Shown: positions 1 through 9,242 of the stretch, piece by piece
How positions within the stretch are numbered: the first letter of the stretch is position 1
Layout of the letters: each line of letters starts with the position of its first letter
Source: an uncultured Lachnospiraceae bacterium
GTDB lineage: Bacteria > Bacillota > Clostridia > Lachnospirales > Lachnospiraceae
NCBI GenBank assembly: GCA_910585605.1
Contig: CAJUFL010000003.1
Coordinates: forward strand, 1 to 64,000
Reading direction: 5' to 3'
DNA: 64,000 bases
Notes under the pieces: model-generated
What the model saw: the letters and a program-made list of their open reading frames with translations, nothing else
The model's database searches: none
Told to the model about the DNA's origin: nothing
Made by a program: the position numbers and the translations under genes

Positions 1-844
1 TTAGCTGGCAGAACCTCTCATTTTATTTTGTACTAAATCTTGACACAGGACCAAATAATTATTCCGTAAAAACTCATTTTGATCTACAATTGAGTAGCAA
101 TAAAATATCACTTCCAAAATAAACATTATGATATATAATATCACAAGCACCAAAAAAACTATTTTTTAGTAAATATTCATCTGTATAATATGGTTTTTAA
201 AAAAATATATTAGTACTAACACAAGCCAAAACCATATCGGTCCCCACATAAGCAACTTAAAGAATAGCCATATAAGTTTACTATCACCCAAAATACTACC
301 ATTAAAAGTAAATGTTGGTAACAACGAAAAAATTATTGTCATAAAGATAATTCCTGTTTTTTTAATTTATGAGACAGCTTTTTATATATTCTCTTAACGA
401 TTGGAATAAAAATCAACATTATAATATACGCTAAAGAATACCGATAATATCTTCCTAAAATTGAGAAGAACCCTTTTATTATATAATGAAAAGTTAATGG
501 TTCATTCGTGAGTAAAAAATATACTAAATTTAACGTCAATTAGTAAAAGAGTGTTTCTAACTAGATATTCAAAACTCTACTACTTTTATAACTCTTTTCA
601 CACAAAAACCATGTTCCTAATAAAACAAACACATTTGTTCCAAATTTCCCCCACACTTCATAAATAAAGAATAAATAACATTTCCATTAAATTCAGGATA
701 TTGGATTACACCTCCCAAACTTGCAATATGATTAAATGTTATCATAAACATTGCTACAATCCGTAACATTTCATAGTTGCTTTCCCGTTTGTAATTTCCA
801 ATTCTCCAGCATTGTTCATCAAAGCTTCCCCATATAAAATACAA
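1..844 (-). pseudogene. decayed acyltransferase_3 (O-acyltransferase) gene
   Basis: Read from 844 downward, the frame opens with the typical start of PF01757 membrane O-acyltransferases (ESNYEMLRIVAMFMITFNH). Reading then has to change frame near 640 to continue as FGTNVFVLLGTWFLCEKSYK. In-frame stops follow at 561-563 and 540-542, a second frame change is needed near 340, and another stop occurs at 166-168. The last frame stays hydrophobic to a TAA at 1-3. Joined, the pieces give a multi-span membrane protein of about family length. At least five lesions mean it cannot make a full product. The short ORFs at 339-539 and 617-844 are fragments of it, not genes. It lies at the distal end of the polysaccharide operon and may once have acylated the same polymer. 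Family assignment is from recognised motifs; the exact frameshift positions are estimates. Confidence 0.75.
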
Positions 845-920
845 AAACTATTGATAAATCATAGGAACACATTCATATTGGATTAAATCATTCCCTCACC
901 TTTAACACTTAGCCAAAATC

Positions 921-2498
921 TCAATCCAAATATCGACTCGGTGTCAGAAAAACAAGTTCTATTTGTTCTCTTAATTTTGATATATTCTCTCTAATCACTT
1001 CATTCTTGTGTATTTTCGTTATAATGTTACTTCCTAAAGATAGCCCCTGTTCAAAATAGTTGTCATCCGGATTGGCACTAAACCCATCAAAACCTGCAAT
1101 TGTAATTTTCTTAATCCCAATCGCAGTTAATAAATTTATCAACATCAATGTCGGATCATCCGAAATCCGATTGTCACTATTAAGATATGATGCATAATTT
1201 ACACAAATATTTTCAGCCAAATTGCACTTCAAGTTAGAAGTGACTATCAAATTTTTTACATTGTCTGGCTTTCCACTTGGCAGCCGTTTTTCGTTAACAA
1301 CAAAAAGAAATTCATAGCAAAAAGTCTCTCTCATATGATTAATTCCAAATATAACAGGGCTCTTTTCCTCTACAAATTGCTTAATAACGTTTTCCCTATT
1401 TTTTAAAGACTGTCCCGGAGCTAAAACAAGAACTTCCTTCTTTCCAATTGCATTCTTAATTACCTCCAGTGCCTCATGGTCATCTACATAATTTTCCTGA
1501 TACCTTGTATAATAATTGCTCGCTTTTTCTGGTGAAAAAGAAGTTTTGTCATCTTCTGTAATCATCGACAACAATTCATGCATGGAACGCACTGACAAAG
1601 TATTCTTCTCTGCAAAATAGCTAGCATAATTAGGATGGCAGTTATGAATCGATGACAAATAAAATGGCAGTGAATACCCCCAGAAACACTTTGCAAAAAT
1701 CGGTTTCAGGCATTCGTCAAACACCTCCAAAATTGGTTCAATATTATAATTTTTATGAAAATTCTGGTTCAGATATTTTGCAAATAGCTCTATATTCAAG
1801 TTGCCTGCACCACGTCCCATTCCAAATACACTGGCATCAATAATAAGACCATGAGACAAATTCTGCTCCACCATATATTTTGAGTTACTGTATGCTTGCT
1901 GAAGATTATTATGAGAATGATAACCTAAATCAATTTTTTGATTCAAGTTGTTATCGGTGAGGAACAACAACCTTTGAAAATCTTTTAATTCCATAACACC
2001 AAAACTGTCTACAATATAAAATGCTTCTGGTTCAAGTATATTTATCTTTTTAATCATCTGCACAAATTCTTCATCTGTATAGTTCAGTGCTCCCATCGGC
2101 TGTATAATACAGCAATAACCTTTTCTTTTAAGATTTTCACAATAAATGAGTACATCATCTAAATCCTTTTTATGAAATGCAACTCTGATAATAGGATCAT
2201 CTGAATCAGCATTGCTAAACATTTCTATTGGATATTCCCCAAAATTAACCATTACAGCATATTTCTGATAAGTACTCTTATTTGCTACATAGGCTCTACG
2301 CACATCTTCAATACTATTAAATCTTGCTGTATCCTCGTCACCAGAATTTCTCGTACTTAAATAACCACACTCAATAACATCAATACCGGCACGAGCAACC
2401 TTGCTAACAACTTTGTGGATTACTTTTTTCCCAAAAGCCCAATTATTTATATACCCTCCATCTCGAAGAGTACAATCAAGCAATTTAATATTCTGCAT
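921..2498 (-). CDS. HMGL-like (DRE-TIM) aldolase with extra C-terminal domain
   Basis: 525-aa protein. The N-terminal ~300 residues are a DRE-TIM metallolyase/aldolase of the HMGL-like family (4-hydroxy-2-oxovalerate aldolase, homocitrate and isopropylmalate synthase relatives). LLDCTLRDGGY gives the catalytic Arg-Asp, and GYHSHNN the divalent-metal histidines. The last ~150 residues (from EVLVLAPGQSL) form a second alpha/beta domain that resembles the MptE/DUF115-type fold in hydrophobic pattern only; I do not assign it. I start at ATG 2498 because a GGGAGG ribosome site lies just upstream and the family motif follows at once; a longer frame to 2570 lacks this. Such aldolases occur in surface-polysaccharide clusters, where they presumably make a keto-acid or branched substituent. 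The substrate is unknown. It is the last intact gene of the operon. Confidence 0.75.
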   Translation of the reverse strand: MQNIKLLDCTLRDGGYINNWAFGKKVIHKVVSKVARAGIDVIECGYLSTRNSGDEDTARFNSIEDVRRAYVANKSTYQKYAVMVNFGEYPIEMFSNADSDDPIIRVAFHKKDLDDVLIYCENLKRKGYCCIIQPMGALNYTDEEFVQMIKKINILEPEAFYIVDSFGVMELKDFQRLLFLTDNNLNQKIDLGYHSHNNLQQAYSNSKYMVEQNLSHGLIIDASVFGMGRGAGNLNIELFAKYLNQNFHKNYNIEPILEVFDECLKPIFAKCFWGYSLPFYLSSIHNCHPNYASYFAEKNTLSVRSMHELLSMITEDDKTSFSPEKASNYYTRYQENYVDDHEALEVIKNAIGKKEVLVLAPGQSLKNRENVIKQFVEEKSPVIFGINHMRETFCYEFLFVVNEKRLPSGKPDNVKNLIVTSNLKCNLAENICVNYASYLNSDNRISDDPTLMLINLLTAIGIKKITIAGFDGFSANPDDNYFEQGLSLGSNIITKIHKNEVIRENISKLREQIELVFLTPSRYLD

Positions 2499-2535
2499 TT
2501 CTTTTCCTCCCAAAGCAATTTCATAATATTTTAAT

Positions 2536-3570
2536 TTATCTTCGCTCTTTTCCCAATATTGCTGGTACAAAAATACTTAACACTTTCACAGCTATACACG
2601 AAAGTGTTAGACATACAATAGAATTCCCTAATGCAATCAATATATGATTATAATTCATTCCCATTTTTGTAATTATAGTCCGCCCAAATTCTATAAATGG
2701 CTTGTGCACAATAAAAACCCCCAGTGTGTTTTGACCAATATAATATATATGTTTTTTATCAAAATACAATCTGCTAATTATTATAGCAAACAATATCACA
2801 ATTAGACTTCCCGTTAATGCATTTAGCAGAAAAACCACCAGATTTCCATAAATTGCATTTGCCATAAGTACATATCCTACAGACGTTGTACTATACTGAA
2901 TACCTATACAAAACACAATCAACGATATACCCAATAAAACACCAGTATATAACAATTTTTCTCTCTCTAAAACGTCTGTTAGTGGACGTATCAGATGACC
3001 GAATAACATAAAAGCTGCCGCCATAAAAGCAATATCTATTCCCCAAATATCTCCATACTTTACCCAATGTGGCAACATATATCCGACAATCACAAAACAA
3101 ACACCAACTATAGCAGTCAGCAATTGTATGTTCTTCCTCACATTCATGGAAAAATTCACAAATCCTTCCACTATCACACTTGCTAGAAAAAATACAGGTA
3201 TAAACCATAGTGAGGTCAAAGAATTCGCAGCTATAAGAGTTTCCCTTGTTCCATATGTAATAAACATCAAATTTTTAAATGAAAACTCTGCATAAATACA
3301 TCCCCAAATCATATATGGTATTAATAGCTTGAAAAATTTTTTTTGTAGAGACGGAATCCATGTAGGTTTAATTCCATCATTCTCTTCTCTATAAATAACC
3401 ATACCGGAGAGAAGAAAGAAAACAGGCATATGAAACGAATACAAGACATTCTTGCATATTGTATCCGAATCAACTGTATGACCAATTAAAACTAAAAATA
3501 TTGCAATTGCTTTTGCGATATCTATATATTCAATTCTTCTTTTTTCTAACGCACTCACAACTTTTTCCAT
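2536..3570 (-). CDS. acyltransferase_3 family membrane O-acyltransferase
   Basis: 344 aa, about ten hydrophobic segments. The N-terminus (EYIDIAKAIAIFLVLIGH) carries the conserved early His of PF01757 acyltransferases, and SFHMPVFFLLSGMV is the second family signature. Members move acetyl or other acyl groups onto sugars of surface polymers at the cytoplasmic membrane. A GAGG ribosome site sits about 9 nt before ATG 3570. It lies between the TagD-like and aldolase genes of the polysaccharide operon, so the natural target is the polymer made here. It is distinct in sequence from the acyltransferase at 5345-6382 and from the pseudogene at 1-844, which suggests more than one acylation site. The acyl donor and the acceptor sugar cannot be read from sequence. 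Confidence 0.85.
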   Translation of the reverse strand: MEKVVSALEKRRIEYIDIAKAIAIFLVLIGHTVDSDTICKNVLYSFHMPVFFLLSGMVIYREENDGIKPTWIPSLQKKFFKLLIPYMIWGCIYAEFSFKNLMFITYGTRETLIAANSLTSLWFIPVFFLASVIVEGFVNFSMNVRKNIQLLTAIVGVCFVIVGYMLPHWVKYGDIWGIDIAFMAAAFMLFGHLIRPLTDVLEREKLLYTGVLLGISLIVFCIGIQYSTTSVGYVLMANAIYGNLVVFLLNALTGSLIVILFAIIISRLYFDKKHIYYIGQNTLGVFIVHKPFIEFGRTIITKMGMNYNHILIALGNSIVCLTLSCIAVKVLSIFVPAILGKERR

Positions 3571-3614
3571 ACTAGTATCCTCAAATTATTAATCCCCTAA
3601 TTTTCTTCCTTCTT

Positions 3615-4058
3615 CTATTTTTTTTCATTCTTTGTAGCAGACTGTTCTTTCAGTTGCTGTCGAATCTGTGTCGTTGAAATACCTTTTGTATAAGGTATAT
3701 ATACCACATCACACCCGACAGACTTCAATTCTGCTTCAATCTTGTCCCATACTTCCGTACCTTTCCAATCATCCCCGATAAAAGCAACATCAAAATGATA
3801 TTTTTTCCATGCTTCCATTTTACTGCGTGTCTCATTTTTGACAACTTCATCAACATATCGAATTGCACCGACAATATCTGCTCTATCCTCATAAGGAATT
3901 ACTGTAGCCCGATTTTTGCAATGTATAACCCATTCGTCAGAATGAACTCCTACAATCAAATATTCACAGTATTTCTTAGCCTCACGAAACAAATTTAAAT
4001 GTCCAACATGAAATAAATCATATGTGCCTACTGTAAATCCCACCTTGTATTTTTTCAT
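3615..4058 (-). CDS. tagD: glycerol-3-phosphate cytidylyltransferase-like nucleotidyltransferase
   Basis: 147 aa, close to the ~130-residue TagD/GCT family length. GTYDLFHVGH (residues 11-20) is the HxGH nucleotide-binding motif and GISTTQIR near residue 130 is the ISTT motif; DEWVIHCKNRATV and IGDDWKGTEVW match the family core. The expected reaction is CTP + glycerol-3-phosphate to CDP-glycerol + PPi in the cytoplasm. The product would feed the TagB/TagF-like transferase at 7876-9174 in the same operon. Related enzymes use other phospho-alcohols (ethanolamine phosphate, or heptose phosphate in HldE-type proteins), so the CDP-glycerol assignment is likely but not certain. The gene is preceded by 222 bp of DNA without a convincing gene. 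Confidence 0.85.
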   Translation of the reverse strand: MKKYKVGFTVGTYDLFHVGHLNLFREAKKYCEYLIVGVHSDEWVIHCKNRATVIPYEDRADIVGAIRYVDEVVKNETRSKMEAWKKYHFDVAFIGDDWKGTEVWDKIEAELKSVGCDVVYIPYTKGISTTQIRQQLKEQSATKNEKK

Positions 4059-4280
4059 ATTTGTTCTCCATTCTATTATTATATTCCCAATTTAATTATC
4101 TACATGGCATTATTACTATTCATTTATTAATAACACATTCTCCGTATATCAATAAAGCAAAAGTCCGAAGCATACCTGAAATTCTCATTCTTATTGTCGA
4201 GGCAAATATTCCAATCTTTCTTCATGATATCCTGAAGATATTCTCATCATCTTTCCTAAATTTTCAATAACTGCCATTTA
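4059..4280. other. 222-bp spacer in polysaccharide operon, possible gene remnant
   Basis: No gene of normal length is supported here. On the minus strand an ATG at 4275-4277 opens a 28-codon frame (MAVIENLGKMMRISSGYHE...), which I cannot assign and which lacks a good ribosome site. No terminator hairpin followed by a U-run is visible, so transcription probably continues from the epimerase gene into tagD. The spacer is long for this operon, where most genes are 0-70 bp apart, so it may mark a deleted gene. Confidence 0.4.
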
Positions 4281-5327
4281 TCATTCTTTTGAAAATGTCA
4301 TCATCGAATCCACCAATCTCTTTATCATATCCTGCATATCAAACACTGGCTTCCAGCCTAAACTCATCAGTTTATTTGAATTTAAAACATTCCGCATTAC
4401 AGTATTATATCCTAACTCTGCTACATCTTCTTTCAAATCAAACTTCAAAGAAATATTATTCTCTGGAAATCTCTCAATAAACTTCTCTGCTAAGTCTTTT
4501 ATGGAAATTTCCGTATCCATATTGGCAACGTTATACGCAGTTCCTGGCTCACCTTTCGCTAATAATATTAAAATGGCTGTTGCTGCATCTTCTGCGTCAC
4601 AATAATTTCTAACCGTCTCACCTGTAGATTTTAAAATGATATCTTTTTTCTCAATAATACTTCTTGCAAACTGTGCAAACACTCTATTATCTGTATATGC
4701 TACTCCATATCCAAATGTGGCAGTCAGTCTTGCAATATATGTTGATATACCAAATTGCTTAGTATAAGATGCACATATACATTCACACATACGCTTGCTT
4801 TCCGAATAACTACTACGAACATTAGTCGGATCAATATACCCTCCATCCGTCTCATAAATATCTTTTGATGAAAGTCCACTATTACCATACACTTCAAGAG
4901 AAGAAAGATAAACTACTCCCTTACAGTTTTTCTCTACCGCTATATCCAAAACATTTTTCGTCCCATCAAGTGCTGTAGAAATAGTTCTCATTGGATAATC
5001 AATATGCTGCTTACTTCCCCCTGTCACCCCTGCGGTATGTATAATATAATCTACATTTCCTTCAACCTTCAATTCATTCACATCACTGATTATCACTTCA
5101 AAGTCTGGTCTGTCACTATATTTTCTAAACAGTCTGTCCGCTTTCACTTCATTTCTTACATGTGCAATCAAATGAATGTTTGCATTTAACTCATCATTCA
5201 TTGCCAATAATATAGCAATCAAATTTTGGCCTATCATTCCAGTTGCACCAGTTATTAGTACCGTAGTTTGTGTAAACGTTTCTAACAATGGTTCTAATGC
5301 CTGAATTGTTTTTTCATTTACTATCAT
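4281..5327 (-). CDS. NAD-dependent epimerase/dehydratase (extended SDR)
   Basis: 348 aa. The Rossmann glycine motif GATGMIG is at residues 27-33, the catalytic Ser pair at 142-143, and YSESK gives Tyr174 and Lys178, so all SDR catalytic residues are present. The length matches the extended SDR class that converts nucleotide sugars (UDP-glucose 4-epimerase, dTDP-glucose 4,6-dehydratase, GDP-sugar enzymes). The RNYCDAEDAATAI segment is typical of the C-terminal substrate-binding half. It probably supplies a modified nucleotide sugar for the glycosyltransferases upstream in the operon. The exact sugar cannot be predicted. It is the only sugar-modifying SDR in the window, so other precursors must come from elsewhere. 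Confidence 0.85.
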   Translation of the reverse strand: MIVNEKTIQALEPLLETFTQTTVLITGATGMIGQNLIAILLAMNDELNANIHLIAHVRNEVKADRLFRKYSDRPDFEVIISDVNELKVEGNVDYIIHTAGVTGGSKQHIDYPMRTISTALDGTKNVLDIAVEKNCKGVVYLSSLEVYGNSGLSSKDIYETDGGYIDPTNVRSSYSESKRMCECICASYTKQFGISTYIARLTATFGYGVAYTDNRVFAQFARSIIEKKDIILKSTGETVRNYCDAEDAATAILILLAKGEPGTAYNVANMDTEISIKDLAEKFIERFPENNISLKFDLKEDVAELGYNTVMRNVLNSNKLMSLGWKPVFDMQDMIKRLVDSMMTFSKE

Positions 5328-5344
5328 ATAAGTATCTCCCTACC

Positions 5345-6382
5345 CTAATTCAATCTAAATACTCTATCCGTTTTATTCGTCAATTTTTTTAAACCAACCG
5401 CCATTATCAATGTTATTATGAAGCAAGCACTAAAATACACACGTTTATCTGCTATATGCTCTTGCAACATAATCATTGGTATCCTTTGAAGGATATAAAT
5501 TTCAAATGTGTATGTGCCTAAAAGCATCAATGCCCTGTTATTCAGTTTCAATTTCATTGTCAGCAACAAAATCACTGCCATAAAGCCACAGGATAACATC
5601 CAATATAAAATAGTTTTCCCGTGCACCGCTTTTGTCTCAACATAATATAAAATTGCAGTCATCATCACAAATCCCACAAAAAGACTCCAATAATGCTTTT
5701 TGCTTTTTTGAACAAAACTCTTTAATTTTAGTTCATGCTGTGCATACAGCATTCCCATCGGATATGAAAAAACCGTGTTATACCAAAAAAACCCCTTCAC
5801 ATTTCGTAATACTATGTAATATCCCATACACATTAATATGAGCAGAAAAACTCCTTTATCTGGTCTTTCCGCACATATAGAATATGCTATATATGTGGAG
5901 ATATAAAGAAATAGTACAGTAAATATATACCAATTACTATTACCTATTGAGGTCCAACCAGAAAAAGCCAATATATTTTTTACAAAATCATAATTCTGAT
6001 GCATTATCGTGTTTACCACGATAAACAGAGCTACTACAATAGCGAAATGATACCAAACCTTGAATATTCGCTTAAGAGGAAATCCTCTTACATAATCTAT
6101 TCCCTTTTTCTGTATGGACACTCGAATGCCATATCCAGAATAAAACAAAAATGTCACTACAATAAGCTGACCTAATCTGACATCTACATAATTAAAAATT
6201 GCATCAGCCTCATCATATGTAATGTATTGTGAAAAATGTCTTAAAAATACAAACAAAACAAAAATTCCATTTATTGCAGTTGTCTGTGCTTTATCCAAAT
6301 AGTCATTATTTATACCCCCATCGGGTATATATTTAGCCTTGTACAAAACTGCGAAAGCAATCATTAACAAAATAATATCCAA
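5345..6382 (-). CDS. acyltransferase_3 family membrane protein
   Basis: 345 aa, strongly hydrophobic with roughly ten membrane spans. FVLFVFLRHFSQYI followed by VTFLFYSGYGIRVSI is the pattern of PF01757 acyltransferases, with the family His replaced in context as RHF. It probably transfers an acyl group to the surface polymer. The start is a TTG at 6380-6382: AGGGAGG lies at a proper distance and the codon directly abuts the flippase stop, so translation is probably coupled. An internal ATG would remove the first span. The neighbours are the flippase (upstream) and the epimerase (downstream). Confidence 0.75.
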   Translation of the reverse strand: MDIILLMIAFAVLYKAKYIPDGGINNDYLDKAQTTAINGIFVLFVFLRHFSQYITYDEADAIFNYVDVRLGQLIVVTFLFYSGYGIRVSIQKKGIDYVRGFPLKRIFKVWYHFAIVVALFIVVNTIMHQNYDFVKNILAFSGWTSIGNSNWYIFTVLFLYISTYIAYSICAERPDKGVFLLILMCMGYYIVLRNVKGFFWYNTVFSYPMGMLYAQHELKLKSFVQKSKKHYWSLFVGFVMMTAILYYVETKAVHGKTILYWMLSCGFMAVILLLTMKLKLNNRALMLLGTYTFEIYILQRIPMIMLQEHIADKRVYFSACFIITLIMAVGLKKLTNKTDRVFRLN

Positions 6383-7855
6383 TTACTTTTCCTCCCTATC
6401 ATGCTCTCTTCTTAATAACCCCTTTACTATGTTCCATATATATTGAAATGAATCCAATTTAAATAAAATCGATCCAGCTATATAAATTACAATTCCTGAA
6501 AACACTTGAATTAACAATGTAGAAATGTCATTCCATCCAAGCAACGAAATCGGATAAATCAAAGCTAACATAAAACTAGCAAGTCCAATATAAGGCCAAA
6601 TATCCTTTAACTGTTCTAAATAGCTATAATTCAACAATTTTTTATTGGGAAATGAATTCAGTATCTGCGCAACAAACGTATACACTAGCAAACTAACAGC
6701 TATTGCGAACACCCCATGCTTCATAACAAAAGATAATATTAACAATCCAATTGATTTTTTAATAATTTCTAATCTAAGAAACAAATCACTTCGCCCCATT
6801 GCCTTTATTGCATTCAGATTAGCCGTCTGAACTGGTTGAAATGCAAAAACCAAACAAAATATCTGAAGATATGGAACTGATTCTATCCATTTCTCCGTAA
6901 GCAATAATCTTGTCAACGGTTCCGCAACTACAACTAATCCAAGCATCAAGGGCCACATAATATAACTGCTGGTCTTAATCGCACGTCGTGTCATCATTTT
7001 CACCCGTTCAACATTATTCTGTTCTTCTGAAAGGGCTGGAAGTAAAACACTGTCTATAGAAGCATTAATATTTGTCACCACAAGATTCGGAATTTGCCTG
7101 CCCCTGTTGTAATATGCTAAGTCTGCTGATGAATATACCCTGCCAATAATAAGCTGCCGTACGTTATTATATGTAGTATCAACTATCGCTGATACCAAAA
7201 GCTTCCATCCAAATGAAAACAGGCTTTTCAGGCGCTCTAATGAAAAAGCTTTGATCGGTCTCCATTTTACTGTAATCCATAAAATAACCATATCAATAAG
7301 TGCATTCATAATCTGCTGTGCAACCAATGCCCATACTCCCCAACCTGCATAGGCCATCACAATACCGATAACAGCAGCAGCAAAGGTTCCTCCCAATGTC
7401 GAAAAGAAAAACTTTTTAAAAAGCATATGTTTTGATACATATGCTTGTTGCACATTTTTTAACGAAGAAATAATGATTGTAACACTCAATACCCGTAACA
7501 CAGATGTCAACTCCGGTGTTTTGTAAAACCGGGCAATAAATGGCGAAGCAACAAATAATATTGTATAAATTGCTGTACATATTAGAATATTAAAATAGAA
7601 AACACTAGAAAAATCCAAATCATCTGCATCTTTTTTCTGAATTAATGCATTTCCCATTCCACTATCAATAAATACCTGACTGATTGTAATAAAAACAGTA
7701 ACCATTGCAATCAATCCGTAATCCCTCGGTGCAAGTAACCTGGCAAGGATAACAGCTACTATAAATTCCACACCTTTTGCACCACATCTTTCCGCAAATC
7801 TCCATATTAATCCAGAAATTGTTTTCTTTTTCAACTCCTGATTATCATCATTCAT
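6383..7855 (-). CDS. polysaccharide flippase (Wzx/TuaB-like, MOP superfamily)
   Basis: 490 aa with 12-14 predicted membrane spans. ISGLIWRFAERCGAKGVEF and LAPRDYGLIAMVTVF are typical of the WzxC/TuaB branch of the polysaccharide transporter family. Members flip lipid-linked oligosaccharides from the inner to the outer face of the membrane before polymerisation. Together with the EpsG-type polymerase at 12513-13640 this points to a Wzx/Wzy-type route rather than an ABC-transporter route; no ABC exporter genes are seen in the window. The stop abuts the TTG start of the next gene. Confidence 0.9.
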   Translation of the reverse strand: MNDDNQELKKKTISGLIWRFAERCGAKGVEFIVAVILARLLAPRDYGLIAMVTVFITISQVFIDSGMGNALIQKKDADDLDFSSVFYFNILICTAIYTILFVASPFIARFYKTPELTSVLRVLSVTIIISSLKNVQQAYVSKHMLFKKFFFSTLGGTFAAAVIGIVMAYAGWGVWALVAQQIMNALIDMVILWITVKWRPIKAFSLERLKSLFSFGWKLLVSAIVDTTYNNVRQLIIGRVYSSADLAYYNRGRQIPNLVVTNINASIDSVLLPALSEEQNNVERVKMMTRRAIKTSSYIMWPLMLGLVVVAEPLTRLLLTEKWIESVPYLQIFCLVFAFQPVQTANLNAIKAMGRSDLFLRLEIIKKSIGLLILSFVMKHGVFAIAVSLLVYTFVAQILNSFPNKKLLNYSYLEQLKDIWPYIGLASFMLALIYPISLLGWNDISTLLIQVFSGIVIYIAGSILFKLDSFQYIWNIVKGLLRREHDREEK

Positions 7856-7875
7856 TTTCTAAAATTCTCCACAAT

Positions 7876-9174
7876 TTATTTTTGAAAATTCTCAACAATA
7901 TAAGATAAAATATCTCTTCCAATATGTCCTGCATTAGGAGGCATCAAATAATCAATAACCTGCTCCCTCTTTGAATACATAACATCCTCAGATTGGGATA
8001 AAAGACCTTCCAATTCTTTCCAGTTCTTCGCATGATATAATGTGGAATCCATCAATTGTGCATCCGCATTAAACTCTTCTGCTGTATCACAATATATAAT
8101 CGGTTTACCAGTTACAAAATATTCTATGAGCAGTGATGTAAAATCTGCTACCAGTATGTCAGAATCCCGCAATGTTGGTAAATAATCTTTATCTGTATCT
8201 ATCCTTATATTATCATGTGAAAGCAATCGTGCTTTTAATTGTTCTACCTCTACTTCCTTCATAATTCCATTTTCAATTATGCTTTCAAACATTAATGGAT
8301 GTGGTCGAATAATCAATTGTTTTTCCTGATGTTCCTCCATATAGCGAATAAAGTCATCACAATATTTAAAGAAATTACTTTTCTTATTTTCTACACCATC
8401 ATCCACAATCCATCGTGGCAACCAGGCAATTGTTCTTTGATCCTTTGCATGCGTTTGTTTTCCAAACTCTTTTCGAACTAAAAGATCAAATCTCGGAAAT
8501 CCACAATACACAAACTGATTGGTTTTGAGCCAATATTGGATCACAAATTTCTTTCTACAATCATCTAACCGTATCCGGCTTGGTACAAATGTCATATAAA
8601 CCGTCGAAATAAATTTAGTATTAAATGTCGTTTCAAAAAGTGTTCCATCCGTCTGGCTAAACGCATACGGCACATAACACACTTTTGCATATTTACACAC
8701 TTCTGAGCTTTGGTATTTTTTTGGGTATTGGTTATTATATGGTCTGGAATATATGACATAATCCGGGCTTAATGACTGCAAATCCATCCATGTCATATTT
8801 TTTTCATCATAAGAATTTAATGCGTTGATTCCTAACTGATTAAAGAAATCAAAGGCATCATTTTTTCCTTCTTTGTTGATAGAATATTCGCCAACACCAT
8901 TATCAAACGGTTTTGGTATACATAGCAAAATTGGTTTCATCCCCTGTGAATATGCCTCTTCATATATAGTTCGAACGGAATTCCACACTTCTGGAAATTG
9001 AATTATAAATATAATTCTAGGTGCCTGCCTCTTCTTGGTTTTAAAAGCTGAAATTGCTTTTTGCCCTTGATGGTAAGCTTTCATCTCAGTAGTGCTGTGT
9101 CGCAAACTATATATACACAACAATGGATTTGGTGTATATTTTTTTAATATTTTTTTCACTTTATACTTATCCAT
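7876..9174 (-). CDS. CDP-glycerol glycerophosphotransferase-like (TagB/TagF family)
   Basis: 432 aa. The C-terminal half has the family hallmarks: LIIRPHPLMFES (RPHP) and DSDILVADFTSLLIEYFVTGKP, the counterpart of the DxLITDYSS nucleotide-binding segment of TagB/TagF. The expected reaction transfers glycerol-phosphate from CDP-glycerol to a lipid-linked or sugar acceptor at the cytoplasmic membrane face. The TagD-like gene at 3615-4058 could make the donor. I place the start at ATG 9174 (AAAGGA about 8 nt upstream) rather than the longer frame to 9252, whose extra 26 residues overlap the preceding gene. One transferase of this type suggests decoration or priming with glycerol-phosphate rather than a full poly(glycerol-phosphate) teichoic acid, but this is inference. 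Confidence 0.8.
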   Translation of the reverse strand: MDKYKVKKILKKYTPNPLLCIYSLRHSTTEMKAYHQGQKAISAFKTKKRQAPRIIFIIQFPEVWNSVRTIYEEAYSQGMKPILLCIPKPFDNGVGEYSINKEGKNDAFDFFNQLGINALNSYDEKNMTWMDLQSLSPDYVIYSRPYNNQYPKKYQSSEVCKYAKVCYVPYAFSQTDGTLFETTFNTKFISTVYMTFVPSRIRLDDCRKKFVIQYWLKTNQFVYCGFPRFDLLVRKEFGKQTHAKDQRTIAWLPRWIVDDGVENKKSNFFKYCDDFIRYMEEHQEKQLIIRPHPLMFESIIENGIMKEVEVEQLKARLLSHDNIRIDTDKDYLPTLRDSDILVADFTSLLIEYFVTGKPIIYCDTAEEFNADAQLMDSTLYHAKNWKELEGLLSQSEDVMYSKREQVIDYLMPPNAGHIGRDILSYIVENFQK

Positions 9175-9242
9175 TATGTATTCCTTTCTACCAGACAAAA
9201 CAAATCCCTCTCTAATATTACTCTCTCTAACAAAAAAGTTAA

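Noticed and set aside
339..539. 66-codon minus-strand frame as a stand-alone gene
   Set aside because: It begins at TTG directly after an in-frame stop and continues the acyltransferase reading of neighbouring fragments; it belongs to the pseudogene at 1-844.
4061..4270. 69-codon plus-strand frame in the tagD-epimerase gap
   Set aside because: Antisense to the operon, AT-driven, no ribosome site and no recognisable domain.
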